From contig CAMLOB010000334.1 of the NCBI GenBank assembly GCA_946481475.1, positions 1 to 5,325 on the forward strand: a stretch of DNA of 5,325 nt. The letters run 5' to 3'. Below the pieces are notes generated by a model that was not told the DNA's origin, ran no database searches, and saw only the letters and a program-made list of their open reading frames with translations. Position 1 is the first letter of the stretch. Each line of letters opens with the position of its first letter. The DNA is from an uncultured Chlorobiota bacterium. GTDB taxonomy: Bacteria > Bacteroidota > Kapaibacteriia > OLB7. The translations under genes and the position numbers were made by a program. Shown here one piece after another: positions 1-5,325 of this stretch.

Positions 1-72
1 CCCCCCGACCCCGCCGCCCAACCCGGCCCGCCGCCCCCGGACTTCTTCAGTTTCCGGGCCACGGTGCTGTAA
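1..72 (+). CDS. Possible C-terminal end of an upstream gene (partial)
   Basis: Frame 1 is open from the window edge to a TAA stop at 70-72 and reads as a proline-rich tail ending in FFSFRATVL. Codon third positions are mostly C or G, as expected for a GC-rich gene. The first 40 bases are about 92% G+C, far above the rest of the window. With only 23 codons no family can be recognised. It could equally be non-coding GC-rich sequence or a foreign contig end, so this is a weak call. If real, the gene ends about 70 bases before the esterase gene and lies on the same strand. Confidence 0.2.
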   Translation, partial: PPDPAAQPGPPPPDFFSFRATVL

Positions 73-79
73 CTTTCCG

Positions 80-140
80 GTGCGATCCGTAGTTTTAGGG
101 ACCTTGTCTTCCGCACGAACCTTCAAACTACGGGTCGCAC
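80..140 (+). repeat. 16-bp inverted repeat just before the esterase start codon
   Basis: GTGCGATCCGTAGTTT (80-95) faces AAACTACGGGTCGCAC (125-140) across a 29-base loop. Fifteen pairs are Watson-Crick. The sixteenth, T86 with G134, is a G-U wobble in + strand RNA but an A-C mismatch in the other strand, which favours a structure in the + transcript. The right arm ends one base before the ATG at 142, so a folded stem would reach the start codon and cover the usual ribosome-binding position. No clear Shine-Dalgarno motif is visible there. It may be a 5' leader structure, a terminator for a gene upstream (no T tract is seen), a long-spaced operator or the trace of a small mobile element. Confidence 0.6.
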
Positions 141-141
141 T

Positions 142-1248
142 ATGCTCACACACACACGGCTTCTTCTCCTTCCCATCACCTTCATCTTCTTTTCAACCGT
201 TCTTCATGCACAGGAAATCGGGCCTTCCTGGAAGGATAAAAGCATGGGGATGCTGCAGTCAGGAAATCTGGATTCCGCCCGGTTCTATCTGGAACGGTGG
301 CTGGAGGCCGATCCGGGGGATGAGATGAGCTGGTACAACCTGGCCTGTGTGTACGCTCTTCAGAAGGATAAGGAAGGGGCGCTGAATGCGTGGGAGATGT
401 CGGTGGCGGCCGGGTGGGACGATCCGGAGCACCCGCTGAACGACGGAGATCTGGAGTCGATCCGCTCGGACGGACGCTTTGCCGCCGCGCTGGAGAAGGT
501 CCGCACCCGGCTGCAGGAGAACGGACCGAAAGGCTTTATCCGCAACTTCCTTGAAACCCGGACGGTCGGCACGTATGTGGCTCTGCTTCCGGAAGATTAT
601 GAGGAGAGCGACCGGGAGTATCCCCTCTGCATCATCCTGCACGGGAGCGGTTCGACGGAGCTGGCTCACGGCAGGCTTGCCGACATGTTCGGTCGCGAGG
701 GGATCATCTACATCGTTCCGCGCGCTCCCTACACACACACGTCCGCCCACAAGTCTTCCGGCAACCTCGGCTACACCGCCTGGACGCCGGAGCAGATCGA
801 TTCGCTCGAGCCGCTCTACGCTCAGGTCGGCCCGATGTATGCCGGGTGGATCATGAGCTGTGCAGAGGATGCGCGAAGCCGCTACCGCGTCAACAACGAG
901 AAGGTGATGATTCTCGGACACAGTCAGGGAGCCGCCTTCTCCTTCATCACCGCAGCCCTCTATCCGGATCGGGTCCGAAGCATCTTCGCGTATGCCGGGT
1001 ATTTTCCCGATGAGTACAGAACGGAAGAACGACTGCAGCGACTGAAGGAGAACGGTGTCCGGATCACGCTCGCGCACGGACTTTCCGACAACGTGGTCGA
1101 TCCGGAAGCATCGAAAGAGCTTGACGCCGTTCTGAAGGAGGAGGGACTGGATTATTCGCTGACTCTGTACGAAGAGACCGGACACGGCATCGCTCCGGAT
1201 GTTCGCCTGCAGATGACCAAGTGGATAGATCGGGAGGCGAAACGGTAA
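142..1248 (+). CDS. Secreted TPR-containing alpha/beta-hydrolase (esterase family)
   Basis: A predicted exported serine hydrolase of 368 residues. Residues 1-23 form a signal peptide (MLTHTR, a hydrophobic stretch, then LHA before Gln24), which fixes the start. Residues about 28-122 form a TPR-like region: the stretch around WYNLACVYAL (64-73) is a TPR helix, and the following DPEHPLNDGDLESIRSDGRF resembles the end-of-group TPR cap. From about residue 142 the fold is alpha/beta hydrolase, like the phospholipase/carboxylesterase group. HGSGS (167-171) is the likely oxyanion loop and GHSQG (259-263) the nucleophile elbow with Ser261. Asp316 in HGLSDNVVDP and His348 in ETGHGI complete the triad. 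Substrate is unknown; a carboxylic ester or a short peptide ester is plausible. No strong ribosome-binding site is seen and the leader contains a large inverted repeat. A hairpin follows the gene, so it is probably transcribed apart from the next one. Confidence 0.93.
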   Translation: MLTHTRLLLLPITFIFFSTVLHAQEIGPSWKDKSMGMLQSGNLDSARFYLERWLEADPGDEMSWYNLACVYALQKDKEGALNAWEMSVAAGWDDPEHPLNDGDLESIRSDGRFAAALEKVRTRLQENGPKGFIRNFLETRTVGTYVALLPEDYEESDREYPLCIILHGSGSTELAHGRLADMFGREGIIYIVPRAPYTHTSAHKSSGNLGYTAWTPEQIDSLEPLYAQVGPMYAGWIMSCAEDARSRYRVNNEKVMILGHSQGAAFSFITAALYPDRVRSIFAYAGYFPDEYRTEERLQRLKENGVRITLAHGLSDNVVDPEASKELDAVLKEEGLDYSLTLYEETGHGIAPDVRLQMTKWIDREAKR

Positions 1249-1308
1249 GGGGGAACCGGTTCTCGTCCCTGTTGCGTCAGACTCCAAATTCGCCTTCTTC
1301 CGATGTTT

Positions 1309-1338
1309 GAAACCGGCGGCCTCAAAACCGCCGGTTTC
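1309..1338 (+). terminator. Hairpin after the esterase gene, probable terminator
   Basis: GAAACCGGCGG (1309-1319) pairs perfectly with CCGCCGGTTTC (1328-1338), an 11-bp stem with an 8-base loop, starting about 60 bases after the stop codon. The downstream arm ends in TTTC and is followed by TGCGTTTC, so the T tract is weak. Position and stem strength suggest transcription termination. A processing or mRNA-stabilising stem is the alternative. Confidence 0.6.
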
Positions 1339-1463
1339 TGCGTTTCGGAAGGGATCTGTCGTCTATGATGTGATCTCAGAATACCAACTATCGGACAAAG
1401 ATGGTTCCCCGCGCTGCTTGATCCCGCCGTACTATTCTTCCGTTGCTGCGATTGTGGCGACCC

Positions 1464-1493
1464 TTGAAACCGGAAGGAGAGATCCATCAATAT
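1464..1493 (+). promoter_or_regulatory. Weak candidate promoter for the exported-protein gene
   Basis: TTGAAA (1464-1469) resembles a -35 box, and CAATAT (1488-1493), 18 bases later, matches a -10 box at only three of six positions. It lies 22 bases before the start codon, so any leader would be very short. A TATGAT at 1364-1369 is an alternative -10 box without a matching -35. The host's promoter consensus is not known. Confidence 0.15.
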
Positions 1494-1502
1494 TTCGCAT
1501 AC

Positions 1503-1507
1503 GGGAG
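1503..1507 (+). promoter_or_regulatory. Ribosome-binding site of the exported-protein gene
   Basis: GGGAG lies eight bases before the ATG at 1516, the usual Shine-Dalgarno spacing. It supports this start, which also gives a complete signal peptide. Confidence 0.55.
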
Positions 1508-1515
1508 AACTGTTC

Positions 1516-2655
1516 ATGGAAAGGATATACAGGTGTTTCGGCGTGGTGCTTTTTGTTCTGACCCTTGCGGTCTGGGGCGCGATGCCGGCCCGGGCACAGT
1601 TCGGTATCAAAAAGCCGGAGTTGCCGAAGATCGGAGGAGGTTCGGGCAATTCGAACTCAGGCTCGTCGAATCAGGAGAGTTCTACACAGGCCGAAGGGGA
1701 GAGGGGCAGAGATGAAAGAAACGAGGGGGCAAACGATCTTCCCGCACTGGTCTACGACGCCCCGTTCCCGCCGTCGATTCTCTACTCTACACTTCTCGTG
1801 AACGACGGGATCATGTTCCATCAGGACGGAAAATTCTATCCCAATCAGGTAACCGCAGTCTTCCTGCCGGAGAAAGATGCCGAGGGGAATGCGGTCTCCT
1901 ACGGCATCGGCGAGAACGAGCACAGACTGATGTCGATTCTCTACAATCAATCGGGAGAGGAAGTGAAGCGGATGGACTGGCTTGCTCCGGCTGTGGCGGT
2001 CTTCGGACAGAAGGGGGCGTTGCGGACGATCTCCACGTACAACCACAACGGCACACTGGAGACGCAACTCGGCGCCGGTTCCTACCGGCTCGATTTCTTC
2101 CTCGACGGCAAACGGTTCTACAGTTTTCCCTTTACGGTCTCGGTGATCTCCAAAGGGGACCCGTACGATCCGAAACCACTCTACGGCATCGACGGACCCT
2201 GGGAGGACTACGGCTACATCTACATTCCGGACGCTCGTCCCGACCGGTCGGTCGACTGGAAGATGTGGCTCCGGAACGACGATCCGGACATCGTGATCAG
2301 GGAGAAGGATGTGGATGTGTCGCTGACATTGAAGCGTGACGGAGCGGTTGTGGGGAAGACCCGCGGCTCGACGCAGTATTCGATTCACAGAAGGTGGAAC
2401 CGCCACGAATTCCCTCTCTACAAAGCGGACGGAACGGAACAGCGACTGATGGGGTCCGATCTGTTCGATAATCCGGGACGGTACGAGTTAGCCGTGAATA
2501 TAAGCGGCGAGAAGCGGGTCTATAAATTCGAGGTGAAGGAGGGAAAGATCGTCCATGCCGGTCGGCAGAACCGGGAGGGGGTCGATCCGATCCGCTATAT
2601 CGAGGGGGGACGGGATGCGTGGTGGTTGCGGAGAGAAGGGGCGGAGTATGATTGA
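1516..2655 (+). CDS. Exported protein of unknown function
   Basis: A 379-residue protein that I do not recognise. Residues 1-27 are a classical signal peptide: a basic start, hydrophobic core at about 9-22, and ARA before Gln28. Residues about 40-75 are a low-complexity linker, first Gly/Ser/Asn-rich and then charged and rich in Glu and Arg. The remainder is rich in aromatic residues and in short beta-type stretches, for example GSYRLDFFLDGKRFYSFPFT (188-207) and RYELAVNISGEKRVYKFEV (322-340). These two similar edge-strand patterns suggest two beta-sandwich-like domains, roughly 80-212 and 225-342, which is inference. No cysteine remains after the signal peptide, and no lipobox, catalytic motif or membrane helix is seen. 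It is probably soluble in the periplasm or secreted. Its TGA stop lies inside an intergenic repeat word, and it converges on the A2M gene. Confidence 0.87.
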   Translation: MERIYRCFGVVLFVLTLAVWGAMPARAQFGIKKPELPKIGGGSGNSNSGSSNQESSTQAEGERGRDERNEGANDLPALVYDAPFPPSILYSTLLVNDGIMFHQDGKFYPNQVTAVFLPEKDAEGNAVSYGIGENEHRLMSILYNQSGEEVKRMDWLAPAVAVFGQKGALRTISTYNHNGTLETQLGAGSYRLDFFLDGKRFYSFPFTVSVISKGDPYDPKPLYGIDGPWEDYGYIYIPDARPDRSVDWKMWLRNDDPDIVIREKDVDVSLTLKRDGAVVGKTRGSTQYSIHRRWNRHEFPLYKADGTEQRLMGSDLFDNPGRYELAVNISGEKRVYKFEVKEGKIVHAGRQNREGVDPIRYIEGGRDAWWLRREGAEYD

Positions 2656-2667
2656 CGAATGGCGAAG

Positions 2668-2736
2668 TTCGATTGGCGATTTTCGATTTGCGAATGATGA
2701 AGTTCAGATTGGATTGCCGAACAATCGCCGATCGAA
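2668..2736 (+). terminator. Long stem after the exported-protein gene
   Basis: TTCGATTGGCGATT (2668-2681) pairs with AATCGCCGATCGAA (2723-2736), a 14-bp stem with one U-G wobble (2674 with 2730) that pairs only in + strand RNA. Four further pairs, TTCG (2682-2685) with CGAA (2718-2721), continue the stem past a bulged C. It starts 13 bases after the + strand stop. There is no T tract, so it may be an mRNA 3'-end stem rather than a true intrinsic terminator. Confidence 0.4.
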
Positions 2737-2754
2737 ATCTTCCGTCCGAATACC

Positions 2755-2791
2755 AAACACCCGCTGCCGAAAAAACCGGCAGCGGGCATTC
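2755..2791 (-). terminator. Hairpin, distal copy of the tandem pair after the A2M gene
   Basis: The core CCCGCTGCCG (2760-2769) pairs perfectly with CGGCAGCGGG (2777-2786) around an A-rich loop. Read on the - strand, three G-U wobbles and two A-U pairs extend it to 15 bp, with six T in the loop and TGTTTGG at the downstream arm. On the + strand these outer pairs are lost. It is best read as a terminator for the A2M transcript, although the core could act in both directions. Confidence 0.55.
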
Positions 2792-2838
2792 GTTCTTCAT
2801 TCGCCAATCGCAAATCGAAATTCCCTTGCCCGTTATGA

Positions 2839-2873
2839 AACGCCCGCCGCCGGCAAAACCGACAGCGGGCGTT
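2839..2873 (-). terminator. Hairpin, proximal copy, terminator of the A2M gene
   Basis: Arms 2839-2853 and 2859-2873 form a 15-bp stem with a 5-base loop. On the - strand all 15 positions pair, two of them as G-U; on the + strand these two become C-A mismatches. This points to function in the - strand RNA. It begins about 30 bases after the A2M stop. The following T tract is short (GTTTCAT in the - strand). Confidence 0.6.
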
Positions 2874-2903
2874 CATTCCTCTTCATTCGTCAATCGAAAG
2901 TCG

Positions 2904-5325
2904 TCAATCGACAATTGCAATTTTCTCCGTTCCTCCGTTCCCCCGCACTTCCGGATAATACATCAGGCTCGCCACGGTCGGCATCACCGAGTAGTCTCCC
3001 GGTATCTGTGCCCGCATGATGTAGGTCAGTTCATGCGTCCGCGCATCGATCGAGGTGGCGAAGAAGGCGATCTTCTCGTCACGCACGTCCCGGTCGGCAT
3101 ACCACCAGTTCCAGTTCCATCGGCGATAATAGTAGTCATCTCCGTCGTTGCTGTATTCGTCTTCGCCGATGATCGTATAGCCGTCGGTGTCGGTGATCAC
3201 CTCGCATCCGGCCGGCAGAGGATCCTCCATCATGAAGTACTCGTACCGGCTGTCGGGCGTCACGGTCAGCTTCACGAAGATCTCGTCGCCGCTCTTCAGC
3301 GGACCGGTGATCTTCCGCTTCTCGTAGACGTATGCTCCTTTCCGCTTGACCCGGTTCAGTTTATAGTACTCGCGCCGGACCTTGAACCCGGCTTCGCCCG
3401 GCTGGATGGCATCTCCCGTTGCGTAGTAGACCAGACGTGCCGAGGCGTAGAGCCGCCCCTCGCCCGACTTCTCGACCGTGACGATGTTCTCTCCCTTGCG
3501 GAGTCCGGCGGCCGCGACTTTGACGGTCTGCTCCGGCTTGAAAACATCGTCACTGGTGATCCGCTTCCGGAGCACTTCCTTCCCGTTGACCTTCACGACC
3601 ATGGTGTAGTCCGGGTTCAGTTCGTTCGATGCGCGGAGATAATCGACCAGCGAGTAGATGACCATCGCCGTCTGCCGCGTGTTGTGCCAGGCCGAGCCGT
3701 TCTTCTGGGCCAGGAGCCAGCGGACTCCCTTGCTCACCAGTTCGGTCTCTCCCTCAATCTTCAGCAACGCCTTTACCGCCGCCGCCGAGGTCTCCACCTG
3801 ATCGTCCTGCCAGTTGTAGTGCCATGTCGAACCGGTCCAGAATGCCGAGCTTCCGGTCTCCTTCACATTCGCGATCAGCCGCCCGGCCAGTCCCTTCGCA
3901 TTCCGCGTATCCCCCTGTTCGTGTGCGGCCAGAGCCAGGAGCGCAATCGCGTAGTTGTTGATCTCTTTCTCGTCTGCCAGATCGTTGATCCGTTCGCGGA
4001 CCATCCCGTTGTTCTCGTTCTTCGGATCGGCGACGCTGGCCACATAGAGCATATAGGCCTCGGTCGTGATGTTCAGTCGCTTGTCGTCCTGACTCAGTCC
4101 GCCGCCGGCGATGCGGGCCTCGATCAGATCGTACAGTGCCGACATCCCCTGCGTGTACCGTTCCTGCGAAACGTCGTATCCGGCCTCCCGCGCGATCGCC
4201 AGACCGTAGATCACGTAGGCGGTCATGAACGGATTCGTCTCGTCGTTCTCCCACCAGCCCCAGCCTCCGTCGCCGTGCTGGAGCGTATAGAGTCGCTTCA
4301 GTCCTTTGTCGACCATCTTCGGCAGTTCTTCACGCTTCGTCTGGTCGAACGGAACGCGCAGGTCTTCCAGCACGTCGGCGACAACGACCGTCGGGAGGAA
4401 GCGGCTCATCGTCTGCTCGACGCATCCGTAGGGATAGCCGATCAGTTCGTCGAGCGCCCCCAACATCGAGCTTGCGGCCGAAGGGGAGAGGTTAATGTAG
4501 AGTTCTCCGGTCTCCAGCTTCCCGTTTGCCGGAATCGCCAGACGCATCTCCCGCGTGCCGGCCCGCTCGGCGATGTCGGCGATGCCGCTTGTGCCGGTCT
4601 TTACCCCCTGCGGCAGGATCGGAATCTTCAGCTCCATCGCGTCCGATTCCTCGTTCGTCAGGGCCTTCACCGTAAAGGTTGCCGTGCCGATATCCTCGGC
4701 CTCGATCTTCCAGTCGATCCGCTCCTCACCGTTTGCCGGGATCGTTACGCTCTGTGTCCTTCTCTCCTGCGTCACGCCGTCGGCGGTGAACTCCACCCTC
4801 ACCTGCTTCGGCGAGGAGAGATAGTTGTGGACGTTCGTGGCGATCACCAGTTCGTCCCCCTGCGTCAGGAAGCGGGGCGTCTCCATCCTGACGAGCAGGT
4901 CTTTCCGGGCGATTACCTCCGCGGTCGCCTGTCCCACCTGTGTGGCCTGCGTCACGCCCCGGGCGGTGATCCGCCAGGTCGTCAGGTTGTCCGGGAACTC
5001 CACCGGAATCGTCGCGTAGCCGCTCGCGTCGGTCCGGACCGAGTGGGTCCAGAACATCAGGTCGCGGAAGTCCTTGCGGAGAGCGGGGGTGACGAGTTGG
5101 GCTCCGTCATCCATATCCTTTAAAGCAGCTTTATCAGCAGTTTGTGCTGTGGGGGGGGCGGCGACCCTGTTCCTGGCTCCATCCTCGGCATCGGCTTCCC
5201 CGGCGACCCCGCCACAAACGAATGGATCCACAGCGAGATGGAGGTGGCCACGCCACCGGACGAGCTGACCAAAATTGTGGACGAGGTCCGCAAGACGCAC
5301 AGGGGGTTCGGCGTCGGCCCCGCCG
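2904..5325 (-). CDS. Bacterial alpha-2-macroglobulin, C-terminal half (5' end missing)
   Basis: A2M proteins are exported protease traps; a reactive thioester links them to the attacking protease. Numbering from a GTG at 5300, residues about 66-160 are the A2M domain (DFRDLMFWTHSV, then FPDNLTTWRITARG). YGCVEQT (291-297) holds the bacterial CxEQ thioester, Cys293 and Gln296. The following helical thioester domain has the typical HGDGGWGWW (342-350), WTGSTWHYNW and WHNTRQTAMVIYSL. Residues about 640-798 are the C-terminal bait/receptor-like region, with DPLPAGCEV and the conserved LTYIMRAQIPGDYSVMP. Complete bacterial A2Ms are usually 1500-1900 residues, so roughly the N-terminal 1000, with signal peptide, MG domains and bait region, are absent. 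Confident similarity stops near 5150. The frame stays open to the edge, but residues 1-45 look like an antisense reading. The TGA lies in the same repeat word as the convergent gene's stop. Confidence 0.9.
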   Translation of the reverse strand, partial: GGADAEPPVRLADLVHNFGQLVRWRGHLHLAVDPFVCGGVAGEADAEDGARNRVAAPPTAQTADKAALKDMDDGAQLVTPALRKDFRDLMFWTHSVRTDASGYATIPVEFPDNLTTWRITARGVTQATQVGQATAEVIARKDLLVRMETPRFLTQGDELVIATNVHNYLSSPKQVRVEFTADGVTQERRTQSVTIPANGEERIDWKIEAEDIGTATFTVKALTNEESDAMELKIPILPQGVKTGTSGIADIAERAGTREMRLAIPANGKLETGELYINLSPSAASSMLGALDELIGYPYGCVEQTMSRFLPTVVVADVLEDLRVPFDQTKREELPKMVDKGLKRLYTLQHGDGGWGWWENDETNPFMTAYVIYGLAIAREAGYDVSQERYTQGMSALYDLIEARIAGGGLSQDDKRLNITTEAYMLYVASVADPKNENNGMVRERINDLADEKEINNYAIALLALAAHEQGDTRNAKGLAGRLIANVKETGSSAFWTGSTWHYNWQDDQVETSAAAVKALLKIEGETELVSKGVRWLLAQKNGSAWHNTRQTAMVIYSLVDYLRASNELNPDYTMVVKVNGKEVLRKRITSDDVFKPEQTVKVAAAGLRKGENIVTVEKSGEGRLYASARLVYYATGDAIQPGEAGFKVRREYYKLNRVKRKGAYVYEKRKITGPLKSGDEIFVKLTVTPDSRYEYFMMEDPLPAGCEVITDTDGYTIIGEDEYSNDGDDYYYRRWNWNWWYADRDVRDEKIAFFATSIDARTHELTYIMRAQIPGDYSVMPTVASLMYYPEVRGNGGTEKIAIVD
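5124..5325 (+). CDS. Possible foreign coding fragment at the right edge (partial)
   Basis: After a TAA at 5121-5123 the + strand frame is open to the window edge. From about 5160 it reads like a real protein: SILGIGFPGDPATNEW, then EMEVATPPDELTKIVDEV. About four in five third codon positions are G or C, above the other genes. G+C rises from about 44% in 5101-5150 to about 69% in 5151-5325, the break being a run of eight G. No start codon or ribosome-binding site is seen, and I do not recognise the family. It occupies the same triplets as the A2M frame, so only one is likely to be real. If this one is, the A2M gene is cut at about 5150. Confidence 0.3.

Larger units (their letters stand above)
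1249..1515. other. Intergenic region between the esterase and the exported protein
   Basis: This 267-base gap holds the hairpin at 1309-1338 and, near its right end, a possible promoter and the ribosome-binding site of the next gene. Short open frames here lack a convincing start or composition. An AAGGAGAG at 1474-1481 looks like a strong Shine-Dalgarno motif, but no ATG, GTG or TTG follows at usable distance. Confidence 0.7.
2656..2903. repeat. Convergent intergenic region of CGATTG-type words and hairpins
   Basis: The whole gap between the two stop codons is made of short related words (CGATTGACGA, CGATTGGCGA, TTTCGATTTGCGA, GCGAATG and their complements) around two GC-rich hairpins. Words recur inverted: 2650-2661 matches 2884-2895 over 12 bases, 2681-2693 matches 2808-2820 over 13, and 2670-2679 matches 2801-2810 over 10. 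TCGTCAATCGA occurs twice as a direct repeat at 2887-2897 and 2901-2911. Reading frames crossing it are not credible genes. It looks like an intergenic repeat family placed at gene ends; whether it is dispersed in the genome cannot be seen here. Confidence 0.75.
2755..2911. repeat. Tandem duplication of a hairpin-plus-word unit
   Basis: The unit starting at 2755 is repeated from 2838, an offset of 83 bases. Both copies begin AAAC, then CCCGC, carry a GC hairpin with an A-rich loop and CAGCGGGC in the right arm, then CTTCATTCG, CAATCG and further related words. The copies differ by substitutions and by a short insertion before CTTCATTCG, so the duplication is not recent. Confidence 0.65.

Noticed and set aside
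146..155. CA dinucleotide run at the start of the esterase gene
   Set aside because: About five repeats within the signal peptide codons is too short to support phase variation by slippage, though not impossible.
259..1287. Long open frame on the - strand opposite the esterase gene
   Set aside because: The + strand has a signal peptide and a full catalytic triad. The - strand product has the Arg- and Val-rich look of an antisense reading and no motif.
1474..1481. Strong Shine-Dalgarno-like AAGGAGAG upstream of the second gene
   Set aside because: No start codon follows at usable distance. The start at 1516 has its own GGGAG and a complete signal peptide.
1657..2406. Open frame on the - strand opposite the exported protein
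   Set aside because: It has no signal, motif or ribosome-binding site, and the + strand gene has all the expected marks of a real one.
2650..2911. CRISPR-like array of short repeats
   Set aside because: The words are only 9-13 bases long, degenerate, in both orientations and without uniform spacers; no cas gene is present.
2652..5123. Very long open frame on the + strand (823 codons) opposite the A2M gene
   Set aside because: It uses exactly the same triplets as the A2M frame in reverse. It stays open because the A2M gene avoids TTA, CTA and TCA codons. Its translation is rich in Arg, His, Val and Asp without domain structure, while the - strand has clear A2M motifs.
142..5325. A new defence or secretion system made of the three genes
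   Set aside because: The A2M gene is convergent and truncated, the first two genes are separated by a probable terminator, and no shared regulation or known partnership is visible.

Overview
The window looks like a short piece of chromosome from an uncultivated or little-studied bacterium with a moderately high G+C content. Both complete genes begin with a Sec signal peptide whose predicted cleavage falls just before a glutamine (HA|Q and ARA|Q). The A2M protein is of the bacterial type. Together with the hairpin-and-repeat intergenic style, this would fit the Bacteroidetes/FCB neighbourhood. That placement is inference; there is no rRNA or other marker gene in the window.

Layout. Positions 1-141 hold a very GC-rich left edge that may be the last codons of an upstream gene, then a 16-bp inverted repeat ending one base before the next start codon. 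142-1248 (+) encodes a secreted protein with a TPR-like N-terminal part and an alpha/beta-hydrolase (esterase) domain. 1249-1515 is intergenic and carries a perfect 11-bp hairpin, the likely terminator of that gene. 1516-2655 (+) encodes a secreted protein of unknown function. 2656-2903 is a 248-bp convergent intergenic region built from degenerate CGATTG-type words and two tandem copies of a hairpin unit. 2904 to the right edge (-) encodes the C-terminal half of a bacterial alpha-2-macroglobulin with a CVEQ thioester motif. Its N-terminal half is missing.

All three proteins are predicted or expected to act outside the cytoplasm: an esterase, an unknown exported protein and a protease-trapping A2M. 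Nothing ties them into one pathway. Genes 1 and 2 are probably transcribed separately, and gene 3 converges on gene 2.

Two things stand out. First, both convergent genes end in the same 9-base word, GATTGACGA, so the repeat supplies the last Asp codon and the TGA stop on both strands, and the hairpins pair best in the sense strand of the gene they follow. Second, composition changes sharply at a run of eight G at 5151-5158. Beyond it the + strand reads like coding sequence and the A2M frame looks like an antisense reading, so the right end may be a rearrangement or an assembly chimera. I see no clear new multi-gene system here; the convergent stop-codon repeat is the most original signal.
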